From a virus: a DNA stretch of 60,698 nt. Location of the stretch: positions 1 to 60,698 of IMG/VR virus record IMGVR_UViG_3300018481_000007; one strand, given 5' to 3'. The notes beneath the pieces are model-generated. The model was not told where the DNA came from. It searched no databases and worked only from the letters and a program-made list of their open reading frames with translations. The position numbers were made by a program, and so were the translations under genes. Of this stretch, positions 46,834-54,614 are shown piece by piece (positions within the stretch are counted from its first letter, which is position 1; each line of letters opens with the position of its first letter).

Positions 46834-47063
46834 GTGCAACGGTGACGCTGCGTGAGGAGTTCGAGGGTGGCTGCTCGGTCAACGAACTGGTCGAGTTCGG
46901 AGCCAAGGCAGTCGCCCTCGGGCTCGGCGGGTACGACGTGCGAGCGGTCACCCAGATCACCGGCGTGCAGCAGGGGACGCAGGGCACGCTGCTCGCCGAG
47001 CCGAATGCGCTGCGTCGGATCAAGGTGCTGGAGGTCACCGGCCCAGCACCGGAGATGAGGTGA
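46830..47063 (+). CDS. hypothetical protein
   Basis: The product has 77 residues if TTG 46830 (overlapping the upstream stop, AGGGG nearby) is the start. GTG 46841 is the alternative. FGAKAVALGLGGYDVRAVTQ is a soluble alpha/beta pattern. No family is recognised. Confidence 0.6.
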   Translation: MSATVTLREEFEGGCSVNELVEFGAKAVALGLGGYDVRAVTQITGVQQGTQGTLLAEPNALRRIKVLEVTGPAPEMR

Positions 47064-47068
47064 TCACC

Positions 47069-47081
47069 TTAGGCAACCTAA
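47069..47081. promoter_or_regulatory. TTAGN5CTAA operator site 21 (TTAGGCAACCTAA)
   Basis: This site is followed directly by CCAAGAAGGAGCAACCA and the ATG at 47099. Confidence 0.88.
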
Positions 47082-47098
47082 CCAAGAAGGAGCAACCA

Positions 47099-47503
47099 AT
47101 GTACAACCTCATCAACATCAAGAAGTGGCACGACGGACTGGTGTCCGGCTACTACCAGCAGGGCAGCGGCACGCTGGTCAAAGACAGCCTGTACTGCTGC
47201 CTCGGGGTGGCCTGCCACCTGGCGATCAAGGACGGGGCACCTCTCCTGGAGGTGGACGACGAGGACGGCCACGGGTTCGAGCGGGTCGCGGCCAACTACA
47301 TGGAGACCGACACCCTCCCGCCCGAGGTGAAGGAGTGGCTCGGCATCCAGCAGGGCGACCCGGAACTGGCCACCGAGTCCGACGGCTACGTCACCGCCTC
47401 CTCGCTCAACGACGAGGCGGTGTACAACTTCGCTCAGATCGCGGAGTGCATCGTGCGCACCTGGCCGGACGCATTCGTGTCAATGAACGAGGTGACCTCG
47501 TGA
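47099..47503 (+). CDS. conserved phage hypothetical protein
   Basis: The product has 134 residues. KWHDGLVSGYYQQGSGTLVK and LYCCLGVACHLA match a common phage protein family of unknown function, in which W..gL.SG.y.Q..g.L...yCCLGVLc is conserved. The C-terminus carries DEAVYNFAQIAECI, as in that family. It is the first gene after operator 21. Confidence 0.78.
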   Translation: MYNLINIKKWHDGLVSGYYQQGSGTLVKDSLYCCLGVACHLAIKDGAPLLEVDDEDGHGFERVAANYMETDTLPPEVKEWLGIQQGDPELATESDGYVTASSLNDEAVYNFAQIAECIVRTWPDAFVSMNEVTS

Positions 47504-47721
47504 CCACCACCACCTACTGCATCAACCCGTCGTCGGCGGTGGTGCACACCTGGCTCTGTCAGATCGGACCGGCCAGCAGCCGCACCGTCGGGGGGTACCA
47601 GCCCTTGCCCAGCGTGGTGCTGGACTACCTCCCGTCCCGGCTGTTCTGCCACAACTGCTGCCCGCACCTGGGCAAACAGGCCCGTGCCCGAGAGGGTCAA
47701 GTCGCGTCAAGTCCAGGTTGA
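47500..47721 (+). CDS. small Cys-containing hypothetical protein
   Basis: The product has 73 residues from a GTG overlapping the upstream stop. HTWLCQIGP, then RLFCHNCCPH, could hold zinc. Its 3' end overlaps the -35 box of promoter P2. Confidence 0.62.
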   Translation: MTTTTYCINPSSAVVHTWLCQIGPASSRTVGGYQPLPSVVLDYLPSRLFCHNCCPHLGKQARAREGQVASSPG

Positions 47722-47746
47722 CATAAGCCGGTCAACCTGGTATACT
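47718..47746 (+). promoter_or_regulatory. strong early promoter P2
   Basis: TTGACA (47718-47723), exactly 17 bases and TATACT (47741-47746), nearly consensus. It is followed by GTAGT as in P1. It points into operator 22 and a terminator-like hairpin. Confidence 0.9.
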
Positions 47747-47790
47747 GTAGTCAAGAGTTGAACCAGGCGGTCAATCAAGTCAACGTCTGG

Positions 47791-47803
47791 TTAGGTCATC
47801 TAA
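47791..47803. promoter_or_regulatory. TTAGN5CTAA operator site 22 (TTAGGTCATCTAA)
   Basis: This site starts 45 bases after the P2 -10 box and sits directly before the hairpin at 47806. Confidence 0.85.
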
Positions 47804-47805
47804 GA

Positions 47806-47830
47806 GGGGCACGGTCCAGGACCGTGCCCC
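47806..47830 (+). terminator. terminator-like hairpin after P2
   Basis: GGGGCACGGTCC / GGACCGTGCCCC is a near-perfect inverted repeat with TTGTTCT after it. Transcription from P2 would meet it after about 55 bases. Confidence 0.78.
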
Positions 47831-47905
47831 TTGTTCTGCGTTCCCACCACCGAGAGGCACCGCATGGTCCGAGGTCCACCCAGTCCACCGTTCACCCCGA
47901 CCCGC

Positions 47906-47918
47906 TTAGGCAACCTAA
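47906..47918. promoter_or_regulatory. TTAGN5CTAA operator site 23 (TTAGGCAACCTAA)
   Basis: This site is followed by TCAACAAGGAGCAACCGAC and the ATG at 47938. Confidence 0.88.
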
Positions 47919-47937
47919 TCAACAAGGAGCAACCGAC

Positions 47938-48780
47938 ATGACCGCAACACTCGACAACGTTCTCTACGACGACCTCGGTGCGGAGATCACACCCGGCACC
48001 CTGTGCTGGGTCCAGACCGACAGCACCGTCCCCACACTGGTGCGCAACGGACGGTGCCTGGCCATCTACTGCCGGGGCGCTCACCTCGGCAGCAGTCAGC
48101 AGTGGCTGCTGCTCATCCCCGTCGGCGAGGACGAGGACCCGTGGGCCCGTGCCTCCGAGACGGGCTGGCCGCTCAACCACCACCTGACCTACGAACTGAG
48201 GGTGGAACTCAACGTCGATCGGTTCGCCGACACCCACCGTGGGTGGTGGCCAGGCACGGGAGCCACGTTCATCGAGACCGCCGTCGGTCACTGGTGCACC
48301 GAGCACAAGGTCTTCCATGCCACCGAGGAGTGCCCGCCACCCACAACTGCGCAGTTCACCACCGTCACCTCGATGGTGACGGACCTGCGTGCTGAGTTGG
48401 CTGCGGTCCAGCGTGAGTTGGCCCAGGCCAGGGCTGACGTGGAGCAGGCCAGGATCCAGGGCGAGCAGAACCTGGAGGACTTCAAGGTCAAGTGCTCCGA
48501 CATCCTCGGGGAGGAGGCCCGCGAGCACGACCTGTGCGGTGTGTACGACGAGGTCGCGGAGCGGGCCGGTCTGTACCCACGGATGGCTGACCAGGATGTG
48601 GAGATCGAGGTCACCCACCGGATGACCATCACTGTCAAGGCACGCAACTGGGAGGCGGCAGCCGAGATCATCCGGGACAGGCACACCACCAACTACTACG
48701 AGCCGATGTCCCCGTTCGCCGACGAGTCCGACATCGAGATCGGCTCGGCCTACTCCCTCGAAGTCAACGTCGTCGACTGA
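47938..48780 (+). CDS. coiled-coil protein, paralogue A
   Basis: The product has 280 residues. The N-terminal domain contains ITPGTLCWVQTDSTVPTLVR and a HRGWWPGTGATFIETAVGHW segment. A possible metal site follows (HWCTEHKVFHATEECP). A coiled coil lies at about 140-180 (LRAELAAVQRELAQARADVE). A C-terminal domain has CSDILGEEAREHDLC. It is paralogous to the next gene. The function is unknown. Confidence 0.75.
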   Translation: MTATLDNVLYDDLGAEITPGTLCWVQTDSTVPTLVRNGRCLAIYCRGAHLGSSQQWLLLIPVGEDEDPWARASETGWPLNHHLTYELRVELNVDRFADTHRGWWPGTGATFIETAVGHWCTEHKVFHATEECPPPTTAQFTTVTSMVTDLRAELAAVQRELAQARADVEQARIQGEQNLEDFKVKCSDILGEEAREHDLCGVYDEVAERAGLYPRMADQDVEIEVTHRMTITVKARNWEAAAEIIRDRHTTNYYEPMSPFADESDIEIGSAYSLEVNVVD

Positions 48781-48781
48781 C

Positions 48782-48794
48782 TTAGGCAACCTAA
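48782..48794. promoter_or_regulatory. TTAGN5CTAA operator site 24 (TTAGGCAACCTAA)
   Basis: This site lies between the two paralogues and is followed by CCAACAAGGAGCAACCC. Confidence 0.88.
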
Positions 48795-48814
48795 CCAACA
48801 AGGAGCAACCCAAC

Positions 48815-49645
48815 ATGACCGACACACTCGACCAGACCTTCGCCGAGACGGAGGCCAGCATTACACCCGGCACCCTGTGCTGGGTGCAGACCGGGATGAA
48901 CGTCCCCGGTGCCAGCCTCCGCAACCGACGGATGCTCGCCGTCTACGCCCAAGGGGTGGGCCCCCAGCGATGGCTGCTGCTGGTCGCCGCCACCGACAAG
49001 GTGCGGGACATCACCTCCGAGGGGTGGCTGTTCCGAACCCGGCTCACCGAGCACGAGATGAACCGCCTCAACCTGGCTCGGTTCGCCGACAGTCACCGTG
49101 GCTGGTGGACCGGTGAGGCGGAGTTCGTCGAGACCGCCACCGACTACTGGTGCATGGAGCACGGATGCTTCCACGGTTCGGAGACCTGCCCAATGCCGGG
49201 CCGTCTTCTGCCGGTGTTCACCCCACCGCTGCCGACCGAGGTCGAGCGCGAGGACTCGGCGATGGTCGCGGCATTGAAGGGAGAACTCGCCGCAGCACGG
49301 GCAGCCAACGAGGTCCTGGTCCGGGAGCACGAGGCTTTCATCGTCAGGGCGTCGGAGATCCTCGGCGAGGAGGCCGACGCCCACGACCTGTGCGACACGT
49401 ACGACCGGATCGCGGAGAGGGCCGGGCTGAACCGGCGGGTCCGCGACCACGAGGTCCTGATCGAGGTCACCTACCGGCAGCGGATCCGGGTCGAAGCCCG
49501 CTCGACCAGTGCTGCCGAGGACATGGTGAGCGATGCCGAACTGATCTCGGGCTGGCACCCGGACATGGTGCTGGACCTCGACATCGAGGACAGCCACACC
49601 CCCACCGACGTGACCGTCAAGGTCATCGTCGAGCCTCCCTTCTGA
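48815..49645 (+). CDS. coiled-coil protein, paralogue B
   Basis: The product has 276 residues. It shares ITPGTLCWVQT, the RFADSHRGWWTGEAEFVETA segment, YWCMEHGCFHGSETCP and the SEILGEEADAHDLCDTYDRI helix with paralogue A. The duplication includes the operator and ribosome-binding cassette in front of each copy. Confidence 0.75.
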   Translation: MTDTLDQTFAETEASITPGTLCWVQTGMNVPGASLRNRRMLAVYAQGVGPQRWLLLVAATDKVRDITSEGWLFRTRLTEHEMNRLNLARFADSHRGWWTGEAEFVETATDYWCMEHGCFHGSETCPMPGRLLPVFTPPLPTEVEREDSAMVAALKGELAAARAANEVLVREHEAFIVRASEILGEEADAHDLCDTYDRIAERAGLNRRVRDHEVLIEVTYRQRIRVEARSTSAAEDMVSDAELISGWHPDMVLDLDIEDSHTPTDVTVKVIVEPPF

Positions 49646-49651
49646 ACCCGC

Positions 49652-49664
49652 TTAGTCAACCTAA
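49652..49664. promoter_or_regulatory. TTAGN5CTAA operator site 25 (TTAGTCAACCTAA)
   Basis: This site is followed by a short GAGAGAGCAACCA ribosome-binding site and the ATG at 49678. Confidence 0.88.
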
Positions 49665-49677
49665 GAGAGAGCAACCA

Positions 49678-50793
49678 ATGATCAGATTAGTCAAGCCAGG
49701 GGAACTGTTCCCCGACCTCATCCACCACGGTGACCTGCTGCCGCTGGGCACCACCATCCGCATCGGCTCCCGCACCGGTGGCCGGTACGAGAAGCGGGCA
49801 CCCCGCACCTGGGTCGACTCGGCCAGCAGTGGGGGGATTGACACCTACTACCTGAACGGGCCGAACTGGCTGGACCAGGTGGACACCGAGCAGGTGGAGA
49901 TCCCGCTGGAGTCCGTCGAGTCCTTCCGCTGGCGGATGCGGGACTCCGCTCTCGGTGCGGCCGAGAGGTCAGGCGTCACCATCGCCCCGGTCATCGAGAT
50001 GTGCAACGCCTTCGGTGCCGGGAACCCCCGATTCACCGAGGGCGGGATCGTGTCGAGCAACGTCGACATCAACCAGATGCCCAACGGGTCGGTGCTCTAC
50101 TCCGGCCACCCCGATGTCCCGTCCCAGATGTCGGTGTTCGAGATCAAGAACCAGATGCTCTACCGCATCCTCGGCACCCGGGACCGGCAGCCCGGGCACC
50201 CGATGACCATCTACTCGCTGCCCGGGTACACCCCGCCAGAGCCGGAGGTCGTCGCCGACGACGACACCCTCACCCGGATCGCGCTCCGTGTCTACCGGGT
50301 GGGTCGGACCGCACAGAAGAACAACTCCTGGTGCTCGGTCTTCAACCACTGCATGACCGGAGTGGGCATCACCGAGCAGGTGTTGGCCAAGATCGGCGCC
50401 ACCACCCGGGGACCTGGTGACACCCTCGACCGGGAGCAGATCGCCCTGCTGCCGGAGGGCTCGATCCTCTGGTGGCCGTGGCGCAGCGGGAAGGGGTTCG
50501 CGGTCTACATCCGTGACGACTCCGCTCGTGGCCTGACCAAGACCCGGCGGCTGTACGGGTGGAACGACGACGGGGCCAACACCCACGGGCACATGATCGT
50601 GGTCCAGACACCGGACGAGCCGATGGCCTGGCGGATCAACGGAGCGATGGCCCAGCACCTGCCGGACGGGGTGTTCGTGCGGCTACACGGCACCACCCAG
50701 GTGCTGACCGATGAGGTCCGTCGGCAGATGGTCTACTACTACGACTACCAGGTGCAGTCGTGGCCGGTCGACGCTCCGACGGTGAACGCATGA
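49678..50793 (+). CDS. hypothetical protein
   Basis: The product has 371 residues, one of the larger early proteins. It is a mixed alpha/beta soluble protein with WCSVFNHCMTGVGITEQVLA and ILWWPWRSGKGFAVYIRDDS segments. No Walker or nuclease motif is visible. Translation couples to the next gene. Confidence 0.72.
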   Translation: MIRLVKPGELFPDLIHHGDLLPLGTTIRIGSRTGGRYEKRAPRTWVDSASSGGIDTYYLNGPNWLDQVDTEQVEIPLESVESFRWRMRDSALGAAERSGVTIAPVIEMCNAFGAGNPRFTEGGIVSSNVDINQMPNGSVLYSGHPDVPSQMSVFEIKNQMLYRILGTRDRQPGHPMTIYSLPGYTPPEPEVVADDDTLTRIALRVYRVGRTAQKNNSWCSVFNHCMTGVGITEQVLAKIGATTRGPGDTLDREQIALLPEGSILWWPWRSGKGFAVYIRDDSARGLTKTRRLYGWNDDGANTHGHMIVVQTPDEPMAWRINGAMAQHLPDGVFVRLHGTTQVLTDEVRRQMVYYYDYQVQSWPVDAPTVNA

Positions 50794-51335
50794 CCAGCGG
50801 CGTGGTGACCAGGCTGGAGGACCTGGAGGACGGCACCGACCTGGCCGTGGTCCTGTCCGGGGGCACGATCGAGCACTGGCAGTGGGCCGACCAGGTGATG
50901 CAGAAGGACGGCAACCGGCTGCCGCCGTTCTTCTTCTCCGGTCTGCTCACCGACGGCAAGGTCATGCTCGGTGACTTCTCCCCGCCGGTGCTGGGGGAGT
51001 GGTTCACCCGGCGAGCCTCTGAGTGGCAGTACCTCGTGGTCCAGGTGAAGCCGGAGAACACCTTCCGGTGTGCGTACTTCCGGCGCGAGTCCTTCTACGA
51101 GTGGCGCAATGTCAGTCAGGCGGACCTGCTGGACCACTGCATCCGGAGCCAGACACCGGAGTGGGCCACCCCGCAGTTCCTCCAGATGACCTACCTGGCC
51201 AGCGAGGAGAACATCGCCCGGCTGGCAGCAGAGAGCGCATCACGGCATACCCGGGACGCCCGCAACAACCTCCGCTACGCCCGCGAATACCTGAACAACG
51301 CCATCGAGCAGATCGACAGAAGGATCAACCAATGA
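50790..51335 (+). CDS. hypothetical protein
   Basis: The product has 181 residues. The N-terminal half is beta-rich (VVTRLEDLEDGTDLAVVLSG). The C-terminal half is helical and Arg-rich (RHTRDARNNLRYAREYLNNA). No family is recognised. It overlaps the previous stop. Confidence 0.7.
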   Translation: MTSGVVTRLEDLEDGTDLAVVLSGGTIEHWQWADQVMQKDGNRLPPFFFSGLLTDGKVMLGDFSPPVLGEWFTRRASEWQYLVVQVKPENTFRCAYFRRESFYEWRNVSQADLLDHCIRSQTPEWATPQFLQMTYLASEENIARLAAESASRHTRDARNNLRYAREYLNNAIEQIDRRINQ

Positions 51336-51787
51336 CACCACGACCGGTCGACAACGAGGACCTGTACTTCGCCGCCTTGCAGCAGATGGCTCGGGACTAC
51401 CCGCACTACCTGGAGTGTCGAGGTGGCCAGCACCTGATGGAGTTGGTCGAGCCGTTCCGGGTCGTCGACTCACGGACCGAACTGGACGAGAAAGGTCACC
51501 GGCTGCACGCCCACATGGGGCACGACGTGTACGCCCGACGACAGTTCGAGTGCACCCGGTGCGGGAAGAAGCGGTTCGACTTCTACGAGATCTCCTCGTA
51601 CCGGGGTCACATGATGCTGCGGCGGATCAACGCCGGGTACCAGGACCCACCAGGCTTCGCCATCCTCGGGCTGGGCCGGATGCCCAACGCCCGGGGACTG
51701 GTGATGGGGATGGCACTGGAGGCAGAGATCAGTGCCATCCCAGTGCGGGGCAGGGGCCGACCCAAGAAAGGAGGTGGTGCCGCTTAG
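51332..51787 (+). CDS. zinc-finger protein with AT-hook-like tail
   Basis: The product has 151 residues. FECTRCGKKRFDFYEIS gives a C-x2-C knuckle. The C-terminus RGRGRPKKGGGAA contains the R-G-R-P AT-hook core. Minor-groove DNA binding is inferred. The stop codon lies inside operator 26. Confidence 0.72.
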   Translation: MTPRPVDNEDLYFAALQQMARDYPHYLECRGGQHLMELVEPFRVVDSRTELDEKGHRLHAHMGHDVYARRQFECTRCGKKRFDFYEISSYRGHMMLRRINAGYQDPPGFAILGLGRMPNARGLVMGMALEAEISAIPVRGRGRPKKGGGAA

Positions 51788-51796
51788 ACCGCCTAA
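51784..51796. promoter_or_regulatory. TTAGN5CTAA operator site 26 (TTAGACCGCCTAA)
   Basis: This site contains the stop codon of the gene at 51332 and ends 2 bases before the -35 box at 51799. Confidence 0.85.
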
Positions 51797-51798
51797 GC

Positions 51799-51827
51799 AA
51801 GACAAGTCCATTCGTATCAACTACACT
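51799..51827 (+). promoter_or_regulatory. promoter candidate before gene at 51870
   Basis: AAGACA (51799-51804), a 17-base spacer and TACACT (51822-51827). Each box matches 4 of 6. The operator immediately upstream would sit against RNA polymerase. Confidence 0.45.
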
Positions 51828-51869
51828 CATACCCAGTAGCAACCACTCATGTAAAGGAACCACATTCAG

Positions 51870-52250
51870 ATGAGCACCACCCAGAACGAGACCCAGGGCA
51901 TCGCCCAGACCATCCGCACCGCGATGAACACGAACGGGGCAGGTGGCTACTACGACACCTACGCCCGGCCCGTGGTCGTGGCGCTGACTACGCGGGAGAC
52001 CGAACTCAGCGAGAAGTTGGTCGACTACGCGGTCGATGCCGGAGCGGATGGCGCCGAGGTCAAGGCCTACCTGCGCGAGATCGGCATGGCTGTGGCCACC
52101 GACCCCGAGTCCGAGGACCCCGAGTCCGAGGACGTCGAGTCCGAGGACGAGGACGCGACCACCACCCGGATCGCGTCCGCGCTGGAGCGGATCGAGCAGC
52201 GGATCGAGAGCCTGACCGACTTCGCTCGGCGCAACGGGTATCGCGGCTGA
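51870..52250 (+). CDS. hypothetical protein with acidic repeats
   Basis: The product has 126 residues. A helical N-terminus is followed by three PESED/VESED repeats (about residues 79-93), encoded by a 15-base tandem repeat at 52104-52148. A short helical C-terminus ends the protein (RIASALERIEQRIESLTDFA). It is possibly an oligomerising or scaffold protein. Confidence 0.72.
   Translation: MSTTQNETQGIAQTIRTAMNTNGAGGYYDTYARPVVVALTTRETELSEKLVDYAVDAGADGAEVKAYLREIGMAVATDPESEDPESEDVESEDEDATTTRIASALERIEQRIESLTDFARRNGYRG
52104..52148 (+). repeat. 15-base tandem repeat, three copies
   Basis: CCCGAGTCCGAGGAC is repeated twice exactly, with a third copy beginning GTC instead of CCC. It is in frame. 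Confidence 0.88.
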
Positions 52251-52271
52251 CGTTCGGACAACTGAATCAAT

Positions 52272-52309
52272 GACGAGCCCGGTCACCAACCCAGGTGGCC
52301 GGGCTCGTC
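52272..52309 (+). terminator. 11-bp stem hairpin
   Basis: GACGAGCCCGG / CCGGGCTCGTC with a short inner stem (CACC/GGTG), between the genes at 51870 and 52333. Confidence 0.68.
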
Positions 52310-52332
52310 CCGACCCTAGAGAAGGGAGCAGG

Positions 52333-52623
52333 ATGACGGGACCCACCTGGGAGGAACCACCTCCGCCGGGCCATGGCTACGACTGGCCCGCTATCGCCAG
52401 TGACCTGAGAGCACACCCGAACCAGTGGATGAAGATCTTCGAGGACGGTCCGGTGAGTGTGGTCAATGCCATCCGTCAGTCGACCATCGCCCCGCTGGCA
52501 CCACTGCACAGACCGGGCTCGGACGGTGCTGGCTTCGAGGTCACCACCAGGAACAACAAACAGGGACCACCCAGGCTGGCGACGATGTACCTGCGCTGGG
52601 TGCCCGAGGAGGGAGCGAACTAA
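52333..52623 (+). CDS. hypothetical protein preceding SSB
   Basis: The product has 96 residues with GAAGGGAGCAGG upstream. WPAIASDLRAHPNQWMKIFE followed by strands resembles small phage proteins with P-x-WEEPPP starts next to ssb genes. The SSB GTG follows its TAA at once. Confidence 0.72.
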   Translation: MTGPTWEEPPPPGHGYDWPAIASDLRAHPNQWMKIFEDGPVSVVNAIRQSTIAPLAPLHRPGSDGAGFEVTTRNNKQGPPRLATMYLRWVPEEGAN

Positions 52624-53067
52624 GTGCTGCCACGAGTAGCAGTCGAGTGCCGTGTGGTGGCGGAGCCGGAGTTGCGATTCAGCAACTCCGGCGTCGCCGT
52701 CGCCAAGTTGCGGGTGGTCGCGGCAGACCGCCGGCTGAATCAACAGACCAACGAATGGGAGGACGCGGACACCCTGTGGCTGGATGTCACGTGCTTCAAG
52801 AAGTTGGCCGAGAACGTGGTCGAGTCAGTAGCCAAGGGGGATCTGCTGCTGGTCACGGGCAAGTTGAAGACGGACGAGTGGACCGACAAGGACAGCGGTC
52901 AGGCTCGCTCGAAGATCGTCCTGCTCGCGGACGTGGTGGCTGCCAGCCTCCAGTTCCGCACCATCCCGCACGGAGGAGGGCAGGCTGCACGGCAGCAGCC
53001 AGCCAGCCAGCCGTACCGGGCACCGGCAGAGCAGGCCTACTCCGGAGCGGACGAGCCACCGTTCTGA
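52624..53067 (+). CDS. ssb: single-stranded DNA-binding protein
   Basis: The product has 147 residues from GTG 52624. The OB-fold pattern runs from RVVAEPELRFSNSGVAVAKL through TLWLDVTCFKKLAENVVESV and GDLLLVTGKLKTDEW to about residue 112. A Gln/Pro-rich linker and an acidic SGADEPPF tail follow, the classic SSB partner-binding tip. It protects single strands in replication and recombination and should work with the primase-helicase and Rad52-like protein. Confidence 0.93.
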   Translation: MLPRVAVECRVVAEPELRFSNSGVAVAKLRVVAADRRLNQQTNEWEDADTLWLDVTCFKKLAENVVESVAKGDLLLVTGKLKTDEWTDKDSGQARSKIVLLADVVAASLQFRTIPHGGGQAARQQPASQPYRAPAEQAYSGADEPPF

Positions 53068-53068
53068 G

Positions 53069-53081
53069 TTAGGCGAACTAA
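53069..53081. promoter_or_regulatory. TTAGN5CTAA operator site 27 (TTAGGCGAACTAA)
   Basis: This site begins 2 bases after the SSB stop codon and precedes the strong terminator at 53089. Confidence 0.85.
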
Positions 53082-53088
53082 GCACGAC

Positions 53089-53122
53089 CCGCTAGCCCTC
53101 CCGTTTTCGGGGGGGCTAGCGG
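53089..53122 (+). terminator. 15-bp stem UUUU-loop terminator
   Basis: CCGCTAGCCCTCCCG-TTTT-CGGGGGGGCTAGCGG with one G-U pair. It closes the SSB transcript and is followed by CATTTC. Confidence 0.8.
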
Positions 53123-53160
53123 CATTTCAGGAGCAACCAACAACTGGAAGAAGAACAACC

Positions 53161-53940
53161 ATGAGCACGACCGAAAGAACATGGCAGGACAACGCGGCTG
53201 AGTTCGCGTTGCTGGACAAGGGCGAGGGCTGGCCGTTCGCCAGACTGATCGCCTGCTCCGTAGAGCGCAGCAGGCCAGGGCCGAAGGGAGATCGGAACGA
53301 TCGTTCCGATCTCAAGGTCAGCGCCACTGAGTTCTCGGAGAAGGCAGGGACCAGCCGTCCCCGCATCATCCGCTACCTCGACGCCTGGGACAAGGCAGCC
53401 AAGCAGGGTCTGTGCACCCCGTCGACTGACCTGTCTCCCGCCGATGCACCGACGGTGATGGAGCCGGACATCGCGTGGGGTGAGATCTACGACGCGAGCA
53501 AGGCGGGTGGTCGGCCTCGGGACAGCAAGCCTTCCGACGCTGCCGCCATCATCGGCAACGCACCCGGTCCGGTGATCGAAGCGATGACTCCGCTTCAGCG
53601 GGTCGCTATGGCGGACGCCTTGAAGGGACGCGAGCGGGCTGATCGCAAGACCGTCGAGGACGAGATCATCCAGGGCGAACTGGAGCGGGGGGTCGACGGT
53701 CGAGAGGCCGCCGCTCTACGGGACCAGCAGGAGGCGCACCTGCACCTGGTGCAGCGGCTGCTCGAAGTCTCGTACGGGATGACCCAGGTCATCAGCGAGT
53801 GGCGGCAGTACCGGGAGTTCCTCACCACCGGTGACCTGCGTGAGATCGCTGAGTACCTCACCCGGATCGAGAACAACCTCGGTGTTCTCCGGATGTACGC
53901 CACCGACGACGTGGTCGGGGAGGTGCTCAACCATGAGTAG
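53161..53940 (+). CDS. HTH DNA-binding protein (ParB-like layout, tentative)
   Basis: The product has 259 residues. TRAC-like or ParB-like HTH features lie at about 55-85 (KVSATEFSEKAGTSRPRIIR, then LDAWDKAAKQG). A middle linker and helical C-terminal domain follow (HLHLVQRLLEVSYGMTQVIS). A 26-base perfect palindrome lies inside the gene just before the HTH region. An operator or centromere for the protein itself is possible. It follows terminator 53089 and overlaps the next gene, suggesting a two-gene regulatory unit. Confidence 0.62.
   Translation: MSTTERTWQDNAAEFALLDKGEGWPFARLIACSVERSRPGPKGDRNDRSDLKVSATEFSEKAGTSRPRIIRYLDAWDKAAKQGLCTPSTDLSPADAPTVMEPDIAWGEIYDASKAGGRPRDSKPSDAAAIIGNAPGPVIEAMTPLQRVAMADALKGRERADRKTVEDEIIQGELERGVDGREAAALRDQQEAHLHLVQRLLEVSYGMTQVISEWRQYREFLTTGDLREIAEYLTRIENNLGVLRMYATDDVVGEVLNHE
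53288..53313. promoter_or_regulatory. 26-bp perfect palindrome
   Basis: The sequence is a perfect inverted repeat centred between 53300 and 53301, with core GGAACGATCGTTCC flanked by GAGATC / GATCTC. It lies in the HTH-like gene and encodes GDRNDRSDL. Confidence 0.75.
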
Positions 53941-54433
53941 GGACCGGAGCCATCGCGTGATGAACTCCAACGCTCTGACCCTGGTCACCTACCTGGAGGG
54001 CAAGTACCGGGAGCGTGACGACCTCGGCTACAGCGTCGACAGGATCGCTGAGGATCTGGACTGGAGCACGACCAAGGTGCGCAACGTCATCGACTGGTCG
54101 CGCAACCGGATGCTCGACTCGCGGTACATGATCCATGCCTTCCGGGGCAGTCACAACCACAGTCGGTGGTACTACAAGAAGCCGACGCCGGACGAGGCTC
54201 TCATCTACGAGCGGGCTCGCGGCAAGGACGTGGCGCGGCGTGCCAGTCACGTGCTGCTGCTGGTGCGCAAGCGGGCGACCGAGTTCGGGGTGACCAGGGA
54301 GACCCGGAAGACCTCGGCTGCCTACGTGGAGTGCCTGCGCTGGCTGCGGGAGGCCGGAGTGGAGGAGGCCGAGGTGTTCCTGGAGGAGGCTCTGCAGGAT
54401 CTGGCCAGCACCAACGGGCATCACGCAGCGTAG
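53933..54433 (+). CDS. winged-helix/HTH-like DNA-binding protein
   Basis: The product has 166 residues from ATG 53933, 8 bases before the end of the upstream gene. GYSVDRIAEDLDWSTTKVRN (about 35-54) fits a helix-turn-helix, followed by HSRWYYKKP, a wing-like strand. The C-terminus is helical. It probably acts with the previous protein. Target unknown. Confidence 0.65.
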   Translation: MSRDRSHRVMNSNALTLVTYLEGKYRERDDLGYSVDRIAEDLDWSTTKVRNVIDWSRNRMLDSRYMIHAFRGSHNHSRWYYKKPTPDEALIYERARGKDVARRASHVLLLVRKRATEFGVTRETRKTSAAYVECLRWLREAGVEEAEVFLEEALQDLASTNGHHAA

Positions 54434-54462
54434 GTGACGTAAGGTTCCTGCACTGATATAAT
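54434..54462 (+). promoter_or_regulatory. promoter P3 with perfect TATAAT
   Basis: GTGACG (54434-54439), a 17-base spacer and TATAAT (54457-54462) with an extended -10 TG at 54454-54455. It begins right after the HTH gene stop and fires into a terminator hairpin. Confidence 0.82.
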
Positions 54463-54468
54463 GCAGAA

Positions 54469-54521
54469 AGAGGCGGGAAGTCTCGGGTGTGGCGACCAGA
54501 CTTCCCGCCTCTCTTGTCTTC
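54469..54521 (+). ncRNA. short terminated transcript candidate
   Basis: Transcription from P3 should start near 54469. GAGGCGGGAAGTCT / AGACTTCCCGCCTC (54470-54483 and 54498-54511) then forms a 14-bp stem with TCTTGTCTT after it. The product would be about 50 bases, or a conditional leader for the gene at 54615. No reading frame fits. Confidence 0.6.
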
Positions 54522-54571
54522 ACGCGCGCCCACACCCGGATGAAGATGGTGTCGGTTCTGTGAAGTCAGGC

Positions 54572-54584
54572 TTAGGCAACCTAA
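54572..54584. promoter_or_regulatory. TTAGN5CTAA operator site 28 (TTAGGCAACCTAA)
   Basis: This site is between the P3 terminator and the AGAAGGAGCAGCA ribosome-binding site of the gene at 54615. Confidence 0.88.
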
Positions 54585-54614
54585 GATTTTCATCAACCAA
54601 CAGAAGGAGCAGCA

